Part shown: piece by piece, positions 1 through 8,734 of the stretch
Layout: each line of letters starts with the position of its first letter
Position numbering within the stretch: position 1 is the first letter of the stretch
DNA from: Streptomyces sp. BK340
GTDB lineage: Bacteria > Actinomycetota > Actinomycetes > Streptomycetales > Streptomycetaceae
Direction: 5' to 3'
Length of the DNA stretch: 64,000 nt
Assembly (NCBI RefSeq): GCF_007827595.1
Contig: NZ_VISR01000027.1
Span: forward strand, 102,163 to 166,162
Position numbers and translations under genes: made by a program
Notes under the pieces: model-generated
Told to the model about the DNA's origin: nothing
What the model saw: only the letters and a program-made list of their open reading frames with translations
The model's database searches: none

Positions 1-1
1 G

Positions 2-115
2 CACAGGGTGTACCGAGTGATCCCGAGCGGCACGACCGGCAGTTCGACAGCCGGCTCGACCAGCGGGTCGACCGCCTCCGGGCGGGGAGCAGGAATGGTG
101 GTCGGGTGGGGGTGA
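2..115 (+). CDS. C-terminal tail of an upstream protein (partial)
   Basis: The frame is open from the window edge and ends in TGA at 113-115. The 37 visible residues are rich in Ser, Thr and Gly and end in a short hydrophobic stretch with a tryptophan. No domain can be named from this tail. The stop overlaps the GTG start of the next gene (GTGA), so the two are probably translated together. Confidence 0.5.
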   Translation, partial: HRVYRVIPSGTTGSSTAGSTSGSTASGRGAGMVVGWG

Positions 116-543
116 CGTACAAATACTTCGGCGCGCCGGACGGCGCGACCGCGGCCCGCGTCCCCATCTCGATGCGCCCCGAGGAACTCGGCGGCGACGA
201 GCTGGGCATGAACGGCATGTTCACCAAGATCAAGCCGGAGACGATGGCCGCGATGGTGCTGACCGGCATCGAGGGCGTGCCCCTGCACAAGGTGCCACCC
301 CTGGAGCTGGTCGTCCTGCACCCCGACTACGCCGTCGTCAAGCTCCCCATGACGGTGGTCGACCCCCTGCGCGGCATCGGTGAGGAAGCGGTGGGCGCGG
401 CGGCGTTCATCTGGTCGACGGTCCCTGACCGGGGCGGGCCACGGGACGCGTTCAACGTGTACCAGCTGCTGCACGAGTGGCAGGACTTCTCGCATCGGCT
501 GCACGAGGCGGGGCATCAGCCGTACTGCCTGGTCTGGCCCTGA
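112..543 (+). CDS. hypothetical protein, 143 aa
   Basis: This is a small soluble protein of unknown function. No signal peptide or membrane segment is visible, and the C-terminal third is rich in His and aromatic residues. I chose the GTG at 112 because it overlaps the upstream stop codon (GTGA), a common coupling arrangement in Streptomyces; a GTG two codons earlier is also possible. I do not recognise the family. Its job is probably tied to the gene that ends just upstream, which lies mostly outside the window. Confidence 0.7.
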   Translation: MTYKYFGAPDGATAARVPISMRPEELGGDELGMNGMFTKIKPETMAAMVLTGIEGVPLHKVPPLELVVLHPDYAVVKLPMTVVDPLRGIGEEAVGAAAFIWSTVPDRGGPRDAFNVYQLLHEWQDFSHRLHEAGHQPYCLVWP

Positions 544-616
544 GTCCTGACCTGGGGTTTCGTAAGGTTTGGGCGGGGCTTTCGGGCCTCGTCCCGCCCA
601 GGACTTGTCCGGGCGA

Positions 617-672
617 TCATGTGCGGAGCCAGATGGTGATGGCTGCGGCGGTGGCGGTGCCCAGTGCGGATC
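617..672 (-). pseudogene. possible transposase C-terminus relic
   Basis: Read on the minus strand this stretch ends in A-A-A-I-T-I-W-L-R-T followed by TGA. That resembles the last residues of IS5-type transposases common in Streptomyces. Nothing else of a transposase is seen and no terminal repeats were found, so this is at most a scar. The identification is from memory of the family and is weak. Confidence 0.25.
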
Positions 673-694
673 CCGCCGTGCCCGGATGTGGAGA

Positions 695-1192
695 TCAGAC
701 AGCGGCCAGGCTCTTCGCCATGACTCGCTCCCTGCCCACGCCCTCGGGCAGAAGATCGCCGGGCTCACCCGTGTCCGTGAAACCGTGCCGCTCATAGAGC
801 GCGGTTGCCCTGCGGTTGTCCGGCATGACGGACAACCGCAGCGTCGTGGCACCGCGCTCCGCCGCCCACCGCTCGACCGCCTGGATCAGGTAGTCACCCA
901 CGCCCTTGCCCCGCGCCGTGGGGTTGACCCACATGGAGATCAACTCCACGTTCTCTGTTCCCTCGCCCGGCACTCCGCTGGCCATGCCCACCGGGCGGCC
1001 GTCTAGGAGCGCGATGAGATCGTGCGCGCCAGCAATCGACAGACGGGCACGCCAGCGTTCCTCTCGGTCGCCGGAGCCCTGCCACTGGGCCAGCGTCGAT
1101 CCGAACGCGTAGGGCGCCTCAGCAAGCGCAGCCAGTCGCAACTCCCGCCAAAGGGGCCAGTCGTCTGATTCCAAGGTGCGTAGTTCAAGCAT
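695..1192 (-). CDS. GNAT family N-acetyltransferase
   Basis: This 165-residue protein is a single GNAT domain that would transfer an acetyl group from acetyl-CoA to an unknown amine. The acetyl-CoA pyrophosphate loop is clear at residues 93-100 (ARGKGVGD), and the motif B region NRRATALYERHGF follows at 126-138. The length is typical of stand-alone members. It begins at ATG 1192 with a weak AGGG ribosome site and stands alone, with an apparently empty stretch behind it. The substrate cannot be predicted. Confidence 0.9.
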   Translation of the reverse strand: MLELRTLESDDWPLWRELRLAALAEAPYAFGSTLAQWQGSGDREERWRARLSIAGAHDLIALLDGRPVGMASGVPGEGTENVELISMWVNPTARGKGVGDYLIQAVERWAAERGATTLRLSVMPDNRRATALYERHGFTDTGEPGDLLPEGVGRERVMAKSLAAV

Positions 1193-1661
1193 GATCCAGA
1201 CCCTGCCCGCCCGCCGGGGCGGGCAGCAAGTTGATTACCACCATGCAAACGAGGCCGTTCAGCCCCGCAACCAACCCAAACCGGGGAGAAAAAGTGACTC
1301 ACGCACCCGCAGGCCACGAGACCTCGGCGAACCTATCCGGTCACGGCACCCGGCCCGCCCCGCCGCCGACCCTCGGCTTGCGCGGTTCACACGAGCCGAT
1401 CATGACGCCCATCCCCCGCAACCGCCCGCTGGGTCCTGCTCAGCCACTCCGGCTTCGACGAGGCCCGGAAACTCGCGGCGGCCTGTCCACGGTACGAACC
1501 GCTCATTACGCGGGTGTCTCTGCACCGGATCACCAGGGGTTAAGCGCACCGCACAGGGCCCGGGGGCGGATGTGAGCACAGGCTCCCGCCGCCGGGCCGC
1601 AGATGGACGCCGGCACGAACCATCCGGCCCGTTCGAACGTATCCGTCATAGGGGAAAGGGG
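1193..1661. other. 470-base stretch without a convincing gene
   Basis: This region separates the acetyltransferase from the cupredoxin lipoprotein. It starts with a GC-rich inverted repeat near 1203-1228 (CTGCCCGCC against GGCGGGCAG). A plus-strand frame from a GTG near 1293, with GGGGAG ahead of it, reaches a stop near 1575. Its proline- and arginine-rich text is not convincing. One other frame, about 1434-1543, has gene-like codon use but no start, so it may be the decayed end of an old gene. Confidence 0.4.
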
Positions 1662-2108
1662 ATGAGCCACATGACGATCTCGACACATACACCCCGTACG
1701 GCACCCCGCACGGCACTCCGTGCGACTGCGGGAGCCTTCTGCGCCGCTCTCCTCCTGGCCGCCTGTTCGAGCGGAGGCGGCGGTCGGGCGAGCGGTCCGG
1801 CCGGTTCCGGCACGCCCCGGGCGGGCTCGGGGACCCGGGTGACGGTCATCGAGACCGAGTACACGCTGAAGCTGCCCCGGACGTCGTTCACACCGGGCAC
1901 CTACACCTTCGTCTCCGACAACGCCGGCAAGATCACCCACGCCCTGTCCGTCGACGGCCCCGGCGTGCGGGACGCCCGGACCAAGGACATACCGGCAGGC
2001 CACAGTGCGACCGTGACGGTGACCCTCGCGAAGGGCACGTACGACGTGTACTGCCCCGTCGACAGTCACCGGCAGATGGGAATGAACCAGCACATCAGGG
2101 TCGGCTGA
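1662..2108 (+). CDS. cupredoxin-like lipoprotein
   Basis: This is a predicted exported lipoprotein of 148 residues. An N-terminal signal segment with the lipobox L-A-A-C is followed by a Gly/Ser linker and a small beta-rich domain. Likely type 1 copper ligands are visible: the His in KITHAL, then Cys, His and Met in YCPVDSHRQMGM. The order matches the plastocyanin/azurin fold, so it probably binds copper outside the membrane. Two ATGs lie nine bases apart (1662 and 1671), and the purine run AGGGGAAAGGGG could serve either. No redox partner lies nearby. Confidence 0.85.
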   Translation: MSHMTISTHTPRTAPRTALRATAGAFCAALLLAACSSGGGGRASGPAGSGTPRAGSGTRVTVIETEYTLKLPRTSFTPGTYTFVSDNAGKITHALSVDGPGVRDARTKDIPAGHSATVTVTLAKGTYDVYCPVDSHRQMGMNQHIRVG

Positions 2109-2139
2109 GACGTTCGCGTTCCCGCTCACCCCTCACGCG

Positions 2140-2475
2140 TCATTCAGGGGCGAAGGAGAAGCTCCGCCACAGGCCGGAGGCCGGGACCACCTGGTCCGAC
2201 GACTGCATGTCCACGTAGATCCTCGATCCGCCCGGCGGCACGGTGCAGTCGGGTGTCGTGTACAGGAGCATGCTGCTCAGCGTGTAGTTCTTGATGTTGG
2301 TCACGCCCTCGCGGAAACGGTGGCACCCGCGGATCGGCGGGTTCGTGAAGGTCTCCACATATCGGGCACCGGTGTGCGCCACGACCGTGCCGGACGCCTG
2401 GTCCTGGCAAGCGGTCAGCGCGATGCCGAGCGATGCGACAGCGGTGAGTGCGGCCAGCGACCGTGAAGCACGCAT
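2140..2475 (-). CDS. small secreted lipoprotein, 111 aa
   Basis: A signal peptide of about 20 residues ends in the lipobox L-T-A-C. The mature part carries two more cysteines (RGCHRF and PDCTVPP) that could form a disulphide. The start at ATG 2475 is well supported by GGAGG five bases ahead. The family is not recognised. It is transcribed away from the lipoprotein at 2724, and the 248-base gap between them is the likely promoter region for both. Confidence 0.8.
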   Translation of the reverse strand: MRASRSLAALTAVASLGIALTACQDQASGTVVAHTGARYVETFTNPPIRGCHRFREGVTNIKNYTLSSMLLYTTPDCTVPPGGSRIYVDMQSSDQVVPASGLWRSFSFAPE

Positions 2476-2723
2476 GGAGCCTCCTGTACCGGGGAGCCGT
2501 CGGGACGTCGTTCCCCGGGCACCACTATCCGTCGGTACTCCGATCGGCGCCCCCGGCACGTATGGCCGCTGCTGCATTCGGGTGAATTTCGCGACGGAAG
2601 CGACGGAACCTGCGGCCCGACGGACGGCACCCGGACATCTCACCCGGCGTGCAGGGCACGGCTGCGGCCCCTTCACTGAGGTGAGAGGAACAGACAGCTT
2701 TCGGGAGTCCGTGGAGGCGCGGT

Positions 2724-3233
2724 ATGGCAGTGCGAAAGAAGTGGACGAGGGGCACGGCGGGCGCGGCGCTGGCCCTGGCCGTCGGGGTCGCGGCGGCCGG
2801 ATGTTCCGGCAGCAACAGCTCCGGAAACACGTCGGGCGTCGCCAGCAAGGCGGCATCGGCGGCCTCCTCCGCCGCCGCCTCCCTCGCCTCCCAGGGCGGC
2901 GAGGCGCTGGCCTCGGCCTCGGCACAGGCCAGGAACAAGCTCGACTCGGTGAAGAACGGGGTGAAGGCCAAGGACGACGTGACGCTCGGCGTCCCCGCCC
3001 CCGACAGCGCGGGCAAGGCCACGGTCAAGGTGACCGCCAAGAACACCGCCGACTCCGCCAAGTCCTTCGCCGTCCAGGTCAACTTCACGGACAAGAGCGG
3101 CAACCTGCTGGACGTGACCGTGGCGACGGTCAAGGACGTGGGCGCGGGTGCCTCCGGCGAGGCCACGGCCACCAGCAACCGCAAGCTGACCGGCGAGGTG
3201 CACGCGGTGGTCGGCTCGGCGCTGCGCTACTGA
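2724..3233 (+). CDS. lipoprotein with FxLYD-like domain
   Basis: This 169-residue protein has a twin-basic N-terminus, a hydrophobic segment and the lipobox A-A-G-C. An Ala/Ser-rich linker of about 60 residues follows, then a compact beta domain with the alternating pattern of immunoglobulin-like FxLYD or DUF4352 modules (KVTAKNTADSAKSFAVQVNF). Such domains sit on the outer face of the membrane and their ligands are generally unknown. Its 3' end overlaps the opposing response regulator gene by seven bases, leaving no room for a separate terminator. Confidence 0.8.
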   Translation: MAVRKKWTRGTAGAALALAVGVAAAGCSGSNSSGNTSGVASKAASAASSAAASLASQGGEALASASAQARNKLDSVKNGVKAKDDVTLGVPAPDSAGKATVKVTAKNTADSAKSFAVQVNFTDKSGNLLDVTVATVKDVGAGASGEATATSNRKLTGEVHAVVGSALRY

Positions 3234-3901
3234 CCGCCGTCGCCCGGCAGGGCGAGCCCGCGGTCGTACGCGAAGATCACCGCCTGCACACGGTCCCGCG
3301 CGCCGATCTTGGCCAGGACCCGGCCCACGTGGGTCTTGACCGTGGACTCGGACAGGACGAAGCGGGCGGCGATCTCGCCGTTGGTCCAGCCCCTGCCGAT
3401 GGCGACGAGGATCTCGCGTTCTCGCTCGGTGAGGGAGTTCAGACGCGTGTCCTCGGCCGGATCACCGGCGGGCCGCGGCAGGAGCCGGGCGAACTCGTCC
3501 AGCAGGCGCCGGGTGAGCGCGGGCGCGATCACGGCGTCCCCGACGGCGACCGCGCGGATGCCGGCCAGGAGTTCCTCGGGGCGCGCGTCCTTGAGGAGGA
3601 AGCCGCTGGCTCCGGCGCGCAGGGCCGCGTGGACGTACTCGTCCAGGTCGAAGGTGGTCAGGACGAGGACCCGGGAGCGGCCGCCGGACCCGGCGATACG
3701 GCGGGTGGCCTCGATGCCGTCCATGCCGGGCATCCGTACGTCCATCAGCACGACGTCCGGGCGCAGTTCGGCGGCCATGCGGACGGCCTCGGCGCCGTGC
3801 GCGGACTCGCCGACCACCTCGGTCCCGGGGACGGACTCCAGCAGCAGGCGGAAGCCGTAGCGCTGGAGCGGCTGGTCGTCGACGATCAGTACGGTCGTCA
3901 C
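3227..3901 (-). CDS. LuxR-family response regulator
   Basis: The protein (224 aa) is a NarL/DesR-type regulator. Its receiver domain has the acidic pair at residues 8-9 and the phospho-acceptor D54 in VVLMDVRMPGMDG, with a Lys in LLKDARP. A LuxR helix-turn-helix follows from about residue 150 (LTEREREILVAIGRGWTNGE). The GTG start at 3901 overlaps the histidine kinase stop as GTGA, so kinase and regulator are translated together. It probably controls the adjoining ABC transporter genes, as in other DesKR-like exporter loci. Confidence 0.95.
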   Translation of the reverse strand: MTTVLIVDDQPLQRYGFRLLLESVPGTEVVGESAHGAEAVRMAAELRPDVVLMDVRMPGMDGIEATRRIAGSGGRSRVLVLTTFDLDEYVHAALRAGASGFLLKDARPEELLAGIRAVAVGDAVIAPALTRRLLDEFARLLPRPAGDPAEDTRLNSLTEREREILVAIGRGWTNGEIAARFVLSESTVKTHVGRVLAKIGARDRVQAVIFAYDRGLALPGDGGQ

Positions 3902-5262
3902 GCGGCACCGCCCGCCGAGGCCAGGTCCAGGCAGACGGCCACCCGCCAGCCGCCGCCCGCCGGGCCCGCGCTGACCGTTCCGCCGTAGAGTGCCGCTCGT
4001 TCCCGCATACCCACCAGGCCGTGCCCTTCCTCGTTCGGCGGTCCGGGCCGGACGGCCGGGCCGGTGTCCTGGACCCGGATGGTCAGCCGGGTGTCCTCGA
4101 CGGCGATCGACAGACGGGCCCGGGTGCCGGCTCCCGCGTGCTTGAGGGTGTTCGTCAGGGCTTCCTGGGCGATCCGGTAGGCCGTCAGCTGCACTCCGTC
4201 GTCCAGGGCGTCGACGTCTCCGGCGGACCGGTAGACGATGTCCAGACCCGCTGCGCGCACGCCCTCGCACAGTGCCCCGATGTCCGCGATGCCGGGCTGC
4301 GGGCTGAGTTCGGGCGCACCCGGCGGGCCGTCGGCCGCCTCGCGCAGGACGCCGAGGACACGCCGGAGTTCGCCGAGCGCCTGGCGGCCGGTGTCGCCGA
4401 TGAGGTGCAGGGCCTCCTTGCCGCGTTCGGGAGCGGTGTCGGTGGCGTAGGCGCCGGCGTCGGCCAGCGTGATGATGACGGACAGGTTGTGTCCGACGAT
4501 GTCGTGCATCTCGCGGGCCACCCGGGCCCGTTCGGTGGCGGCGGCCAGCCTGCTGCGCTGGTCGCGCTCGATCTCCAGCCGGGCCGCCCGGTCCCGCAGT
4601 CCTGCGAGCTGGGCCCGGCGGATGCGCACCACCAGGCCGAGCGCCAGGGCCGCGGTCGCCGTGCTCAGCAGGAAGAACAGTGCGTCCCAGACGGACACGG
4701 CCGGTGAGACGCGCACCGCGACCAGCGCCATCCCGGCCGCGCCGGCCCCGCAGGCCCAGGGCAGCTGCCGCAGCCGCCCGTGCAGGGCCAGGCTGTACAG
4801 CGCTATGAAGAGGGCCACGTCCGCGCGCAGCGCCACATCGAGGGACCACTGCAGGACGAAGACGGCCCAGACGGCACCGAAGGCGGCCAGGGGTCGGCGC
4901 CTTCGCCACAGCAGCGGCAGCAGCAGACCCGCCTGCAGGGCGGACATGGCCGCCACGGACGGCCGGGTGAAGGCGAGCCGCGCGTGGCGCGGTCCGTCGC
5001 CGTCCCCGGCGCCCGCGTGCAGCAGGTCGGGCAGGCAGAACATCAGGAGGACCAGCAGCACCACCGTGGTGTCCAGCACCCACGGCCGGGCCCGGTCGGC
5101 CTGCCGGAGCCGTTGGCCCGCCCGGCCGAGCCGGGCGACCAGCGGCCCCATCCCACTGATGTCGTAGGCGGTCACGGCGGTCACCCGCCCATGGTGCACA
5201 CGGCCGTCCGCCGTCGTGCCGTTCCCCCCGCCCTCGGACATCACCGTGTCCATCGCGTCCAT
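3898..5262 (-). CDS. sensor histidine kinase, HisKA_3 type
   Basis: This 454-residue kinase has an N-terminal membrane region with about five to six hydrophobic segments between residues 62 and 213. A short coiled stretch and the HisKA_3 phospho-acceptor box follow (AREMHDIVGHNLS, His 253), then an HATPase_c domain ending with the G2 box GHGLVGMRERA. The start is placed at ATG 5262, which overlaps the permease stop region without a clear ribosome site, implying coupling; ATGs at 5253 and 5241 are alternatives. It forms a pair with the LuxR regulator and a four-gene operon with the ABC transporter. Confidence 0.92.
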   Translation of the reverse strand: MDAMDTVMSEGGGNGTTADGRVHHGRVTAVTAYDISGMGPLVARLGRAGQRLRQADRARPWVLDTTVVLLVLLMFCLPDLLHAGAGDGDGPRHARLAFTRPSVAAMSALQAGLLLPLLWRRRRPLAAFGAVWAVFVLQWSLDVALRADVALFIALYSLALHGRLRQLPWACGAGAAGMALVAVRVSPAVSVWDALFFLLSTATAALALGLVVRIRRAQLAGLRDRAARLEIERDQRSRLAAATERARVAREMHDIVGHNLSVIITLADAGAYATDTAPERGKEALHLIGDTGRQALGELRRVLGVLREAADGPPGAPELSPQPGIADIGALCEGVRAAGLDIVYRSAGDVDALDDGVQLTAYRIAQEALTNTLKHAGAGTRARLSIAVEDTRLTIRVQDTGPAVRPGPPNEEGHGLVGMRERAALYGGTVSAGPAGGGWRVAVCLDLASAGGAA

Positions 5263-5264
5263 GC

Positions 5265-6104
5265 TCAGGCGTCGCTGCGCACCAGCCGGTACGCCGCCCC
5301 CGCCAGCGCGAGTGCCGTCCAGCCGAGGAGGACCAGCAGTCCGGGCAGGGGCGACAGGATGGTGGAGTCCTGGGTCACGGCGAACATCGCCTGGCCCGCG
5401 TGGCTCGGCAGGTAGGGGCTGATGTCGTCCTGCCAGGAGCTGGGCAGGAGGGAGGTCAGTCCGGGGATGAGCATGAGGGTGCCGACCAGCACCGAGATGC
5501 CGCCGGCCACCGACCGCAGCAGCGCGCCCAGGGCGATACCGACGACGCCGACCAGGCCGAGGTAGAGGCCGGCGCCCAGCAGGCTGCGGACGACCCCCGC
5601 GTGGGTCAGGTCCATCGCGGCGGGCGTGCCGGAGACGATGCCGCTGCCGAGCAGGAAGGCGACGAACGCGCCGGCGGTGCCGACCACCAGCGCGACCAGC
5701 CCGAACACGGCCGCCTTGGACCACAGGACGGGCAGCCGGCGCGGTACGGCCGCCAGGGTCGAGCGGATCAGGCCGGTGGAGTACTCCCCCGCCATGACCA
5801 GCACGCCGAGGACGCCGAGGGCCAGCTGGGCGAAGTTGGTGCCGAAGAGGGACAGGCTCACGGCCGTCGCGCGGGCGAAGTCCGGGGCCATGCGGGGGGT
5901 GCCGACCATCGACCGGTAGCGGGCCGCGGCGATGAGTCCGAAGACGACGAGGAACAGCAGGCCGAGGGCCAGGGTGATCCAGGTCGAGCGCAGCGACCAG
6001 AGTTTGGCCCACTCGGAGGACAGCACGCGCCGTCCGGTCACGCGGTAGGCGGGGCGGGCGGAAGCGGTGCGGGGTTCCTCGGCGGTGGCGGTGAGGGTGG
6101 TCAT
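5265..6104 (-). CDS. ABC transporter permease
   Basis: This is the membrane subunit (279 aa) of an ABC-2 type exporter, with six hydrophobic segments in the usual spacing. The N-terminal SSEWAKLWSLRSTWITLALG is the characteristic start of this family. Its ATG overlaps the ATPase stop codon (ATGA). With the ATPase at 6101-7048 it would form a dimeric exporter for an unknown substrate; lantibiotic or antibiotic export and self-protection are common for this layout but cannot be shown here. Confidence 0.93.
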   Translation of the reverse strand: MTTLTATAEEPRTASARPAYRVTGRRVLSSEWAKLWSLRSTWITLALGLLFLVVFGLIAAARYRSMVGTPRMAPDFARATAVSLSLFGTNFAQLALGVLGVLVMAGEYSTGLIRSTLAAVPRRLPVLWSKAAVFGLVALVVGTAGAFVAFLLGSGIVSGTPAAMDLTHAGVVRSLLGAGLYLGLVGVVGIALGALLRSVAGGISVLVGTLMLIPGLTSLLPSSWQDDISPYLPSHAGQAMFAVTQDSTILSPLPGLLVLLGWTALALAGAAYRLVRSDA

Positions 6105-7048
6105 GCCGTCCTCCCGGCGGTCTCGGGGCTCTCGTTGCCGGTCGTGGAGCCGTGGTACTCCACGGCGTCCCGGGTCAGGTCCATGAACGCCTCCTCCAGG
6201 GAGACGGTCCGTGAGGTCAGTTCGAACAGCGGGATGCCGTGTGCGGCGGCCTTCAGCCCGACCTCACGGGCGGTCAGACCGGTGACCTGCAGTTCCTCGG
6301 AGCCGACGCGGCCGGTGATGTCGACGCCGGGCCCGGCCAGCACGTCCCGCAGCCGTGCCGGGTCCTCGGTCGCGACCCGCACCGTGTCGCCGCCCGCCTC
6401 GCGGACCAGGTCGCTCACGGTGGTGTCGGCCAGCAGCCGGCCCCGGCCCACGACGATCAGATGGTCCGCCACCAGTGCCACCTCACTCATCAGGTGGGAG
6501 GAGACGAACACGGTCCGGCCCTCGGCCGCGAGCGAGGTCAGCAGGGTGCGGATCCAGCGCACGCCCTCCGGGTCGAGGCCGTTGACCGGCTCGTCCAGCA
6601 TCACCGTCTGCGGATCGCCGAGCAGCGCCGCCGCGATGCCGAGCCGCTGGCCCATGCCGAGAGAGAAGGCACCGGCCCGCTTGCGGGCCACGCTGCCGAG
6701 CCCGGCCAGCTCGATGACCTCGTCGACCCGGCGGCGCGGGATGCCGTGGGTCAGGGCGAGTGCTCTGAGGTGCTGGTGGGCCGTGCGGCCCGGGTGGACG
6801 GACTTCGCCTCCAGGAGCGCCCCGACCTCCTGCAGCGGTGCCCGGTGGTGGGCGTAGTGGTGGCCGTTCACGGTGACGGTGCCGCTCGTCGGGGCGTCGA
6901 GCCCGACGATCATCCGCATGGTGGTGGACTTCCCCGCGCCGTTGGGCCCCAGGAAGCCGGTCACGGTGCCCGGCTTCACGACGAAGTCCAGCCCGTCGAC
7001 GGCCGTCTTCCCTCCGTACCGCTTGGTCAGTTGCCGTGCGTCGATCAT
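6101..7048 (-). CDS. ABC transporter ATP-binding protein
   Basis: The 315-residue ATPase shows Walker A GPNGAGKST at residues 34-42, a signature SLGMGQR and Walker B VMLDEP followed by NGLDPEG. A C-terminal extension of about 80 residues is typical of CcmA/DrrA-like exporters. ATG 7048 is preceded by GGGAGAG at good distance, so it is the first gene of the operon ATPase, permease, kinase, regulator. The four genes overlap or abut, so a single transcript is likely, with the response regulator as probable activator. Confidence 0.95.
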   Translation of the reverse strand: MIDARQLTKRYGGKTAVDGLDFVVKPGTVTGFLGPNGAGKSTTMRMIVGLDAPTSGTVTVNGHHYAHHRAPLQEVGALLEAKSVHPGRTAHQHLRALALTHGIPRRRVDEVIELAGLGSVARKRAGAFSLGMGQRLGIAAALLGDPQTVMLDEPVNGLDPEGVRWIRTLLTSLAAEGRTVFVSSHLMSEVALVADHLIVVGRGRLLADTTVSDLVREAGGDTVRVATEDPARLRDVLAGPGVDITGRVGSEELQVTGLTAREVGLKAAAHGIPLFELTSRTVSLEEAFMDLTRDAVEYHGSTTGNESPETAGRTA

Positions 7049-7203
7049 GCGCGTCGCTCTCCCTCGGCCTCGGGCGCCCGTCGCGTCCGGCGCCTCACCC
7101 GCAACGCTAAAGTCCGAATCGCCCGATTCCGTGGTACCGGGGGCTGAACGGGGCCCGGCCGGGTGGTACCGCGGTACTACGGCCCCGCGACACCGCCGGC
7201 CGC

Positions 7204-7986
7204 TCAGTCCAGCTGCAGCCGCTCCGTCAGTCCCGCCTCGGCGAACGCGGCCACCACGTCCTGCCTGGTCTCGGTGAAGTGGGCCCAGCTGTCGCAGTGG
7301 GCCGGGACCACGCGGCGGGCGTCGAGGAGGCGGGCGGCGGTCGCGGTTCCGGCGCCGTCGAGGACGAGGAGGGCGTCGTCGAGGACGGGCAGGCGGGGCG
7401 CGCCGGCGAAGAGGACGGCGGTGTCGACGGGGGCGTACCTGTCCGCGATCTCCTGGACGAGTTCGAGCGAGGCGTTGTCGCCGCTGACGTAGACGGTGGG
7501 CAGGTCGGCGGAGGTCAGGACGAAGCCGGTGACCTCGCCCACGATCGGCTCGGAGCCCTTGGGGCCGTGCAGGCCGGGTGCGGCGGTGACGGTGACGGTG
7601 CCGCCGTCGGGGCGGGGCAGTTCGACGGACTCCCAGGGGGCGAGGGCGCGGGCGGTGCCGCCGAGGCGGCCGGCGGCGCTCGGTGTGGTGAGGGTGCGGG
7701 GCACCTCGGCGAGCAGGGCGCGGCCCGAGTGGTCGAGGTTGTCGGCGTGCTGGTCGTGGGAGAGCAGGACGACGTCCACGGGGCCGAGTTCGGCCGGGGT
7801 GAGGCGGGGCGGCGCGGTCTTGGTCAGGACCCGGCCGCTGGGCGAGGGGTAGTCGCCGGGGGCGTCGAAGGTGGGGTCGGTAAGAAGGCGGAGGCCGCCG
7901 TACTCGATGAGGACGGTCGGACCGCCGAGGACGCGGACGGGCACCTGCTCGCTCGTGGGGTCGGAGTTCGGACCGGCTGCAGTCAT
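7204..7986 (-). CDS. MBL-fold metal-dependent hydrolase (UlaG-like)
   Basis: This 260-residue protein belongs to the UlaG/YcbX-like branch of the metallo-beta-lactamase fold. The metal motif is SHDQHADNLDH (residues 76-86), a variant of HxHxDH with Gln between the histidines. A further His in GLHGP, Asp in SGDNAS and His in VPAHCDSW would complete a two-metal site. The substrate is unknown; UlaG itself hydrolyses a lactone. It is divergent from the CGNR regulator at 8103, and the shared 116-base gap holds an operator-like palindrome, so it is the likely target of that regulator. Confidence 0.9.
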   Translation of the reverse strand: MTAAGPNSDPTSEQVPVRVLGGPTVLIEYGGLRLLTDPTFDAPGDYPSPSGRVLTKTAPPRLTPAELGPVDVVLLSHDQHADNLDHSGRALLAEVPRTLTTPSAAGRLGGTARALAPWESVELPRPDGGTVTVTAAPGLHGPKGSEPIVGEVTGFVLTSADLPTVYVSGDNASLELVQEIADRYAPVDTAVLFAGAPRLPVLDDALLVLDGAGTATAARLLDARRVVPAHCDSWAHFTETRQDVVAAFAEAGLTERLQLD

Positions 7987-8023
7987 GGGGGCACCTCGCG
8001 GAGGGTCGTCTCAGGGACACCTG

Positions 8024-8077
8024 TCTCACGGATAGAGAGTTTCTATCCGTGATGAACGCTAGCCGCCTCTCACGGAT
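8024..8077. promoter_or_regulatory. operator-like palindrome plus direct repeat
   Basis: TCACGGATAGA (8026-8036) and TCTATCCGTGA (8042-8052) are perfect 11-base inverted arms around GAGTT. The half-site TCTCACGGAT at 8024-8033 recurs at 8068-8077, 44 bases (about four helical turns) away. The sites lie between the divergent hydrolase and CGNR genes and look like binding sites for the CGNR protein. Confidence 0.7.
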
Positions 8078-8102
8078 GGACGCAAGCCGTACCATGAGAC
8101 TC

Positions 8103-8705
8103 ATGAAGGGGACCGTGACCGACGAGCCGACCGTGCACCCCGCGCCGGGCGCGGAGCAGTACGCCGCCCTCGACCTCGCCAACAGTGCCGTCACCCAGCC
8201 CGGCGGCCAGTTCACCGACCTGCTCGAAACGCCCGCCGCGGCCGAACGCTGGCTCGTGGAGCACGGCCTGGCCCCGGCCGGCGCGCAGCTCCAGGAGACC
8301 TGCGCGGCCCGGCTGCGCTCCCTGCGCGAACAGATCCGCGCCCTGCTCGCCTCCCGGGTCGACGGGCACGCCGCCCCCGCCGACGCACTGGACGCGCTCA
8401 ACGACGCGCTCACCCGCGCCCCCGCGGCCGCCCTGCTGCACTGGCACCCCGAGCGCGGCCTGTACCGGGCGGCCTCGCACCCCACGACCCAGATCGTCGA
8501 GCACGCCCTGGCGACCCTCGCCTCCGACGCCGCCGAACTGCTCACCGGCCCCGACGCCGGCCGTCTCACCGCCTGCGGCTCCAGCCCGTGCAACCGCTAC
8601 CTCCTCCGGCACGGCCGCCGCCACTGGTGCTCCACCCGCTGCGGCGACCGCGCCCGCGCGGCCCGCGCCTACGCCCGCCGCACCGCGCCCGCACAGCCGG
8701 ACTGA
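8103..8705 (+). CDS. CGNR zinc-finger transcription regulator
   Basis: The protein (about 200 aa) has the ABATE-type N-terminal region and a C-terminal zinc finger. The finger reads CGSSPCNRYLL, then WCSTRCGDRARAARAYARR. The name-giving CGNR is CGDR here, a mild variation, and all four zinc cysteines are present. Members are putative DNA-binding regulators. I chose ATG 8103; an ATG at 8094, a GTG at 8115 and an earlier ATG at 8049 are in frame, but the last lies inside the palindrome. It probably represses itself and the divergent hydrolase. Confidence 0.9.
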   Translation: MKGTVTDEPTVHPAPGAEQYAALDLANSAVTQPGGQFTDLLETPAAAERWLVEHGLAPAGAQLQETCAARLRSLREQIRALLASRVDGHAAPADALDALNDALTRAPAAALLHWHPERGLYRAASHPTTQIVEHALATLASDAAELLTGPDAGRLTACGSSPCNRYLLRHGRRHWCSTRCGDRARAARAYARRTAPAQPD

Positions 8706-8734
8706 ACCGACCGGGGCGGACCGGCGCACGGCCG

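Noticed and set aside
1231..1575. Small plus-strand gene
   Set aside because: Composition is proline/arginine-rich like a shadow frame, with no recognisable domain.
2291..3988. Long plus-strand reading frame of 565 codons
   Set aside because: It runs antisense to the response regulator and through the lipoprotein gene in another frame; low-complexity Arg/Gly content typical of high-GC shadow frames.
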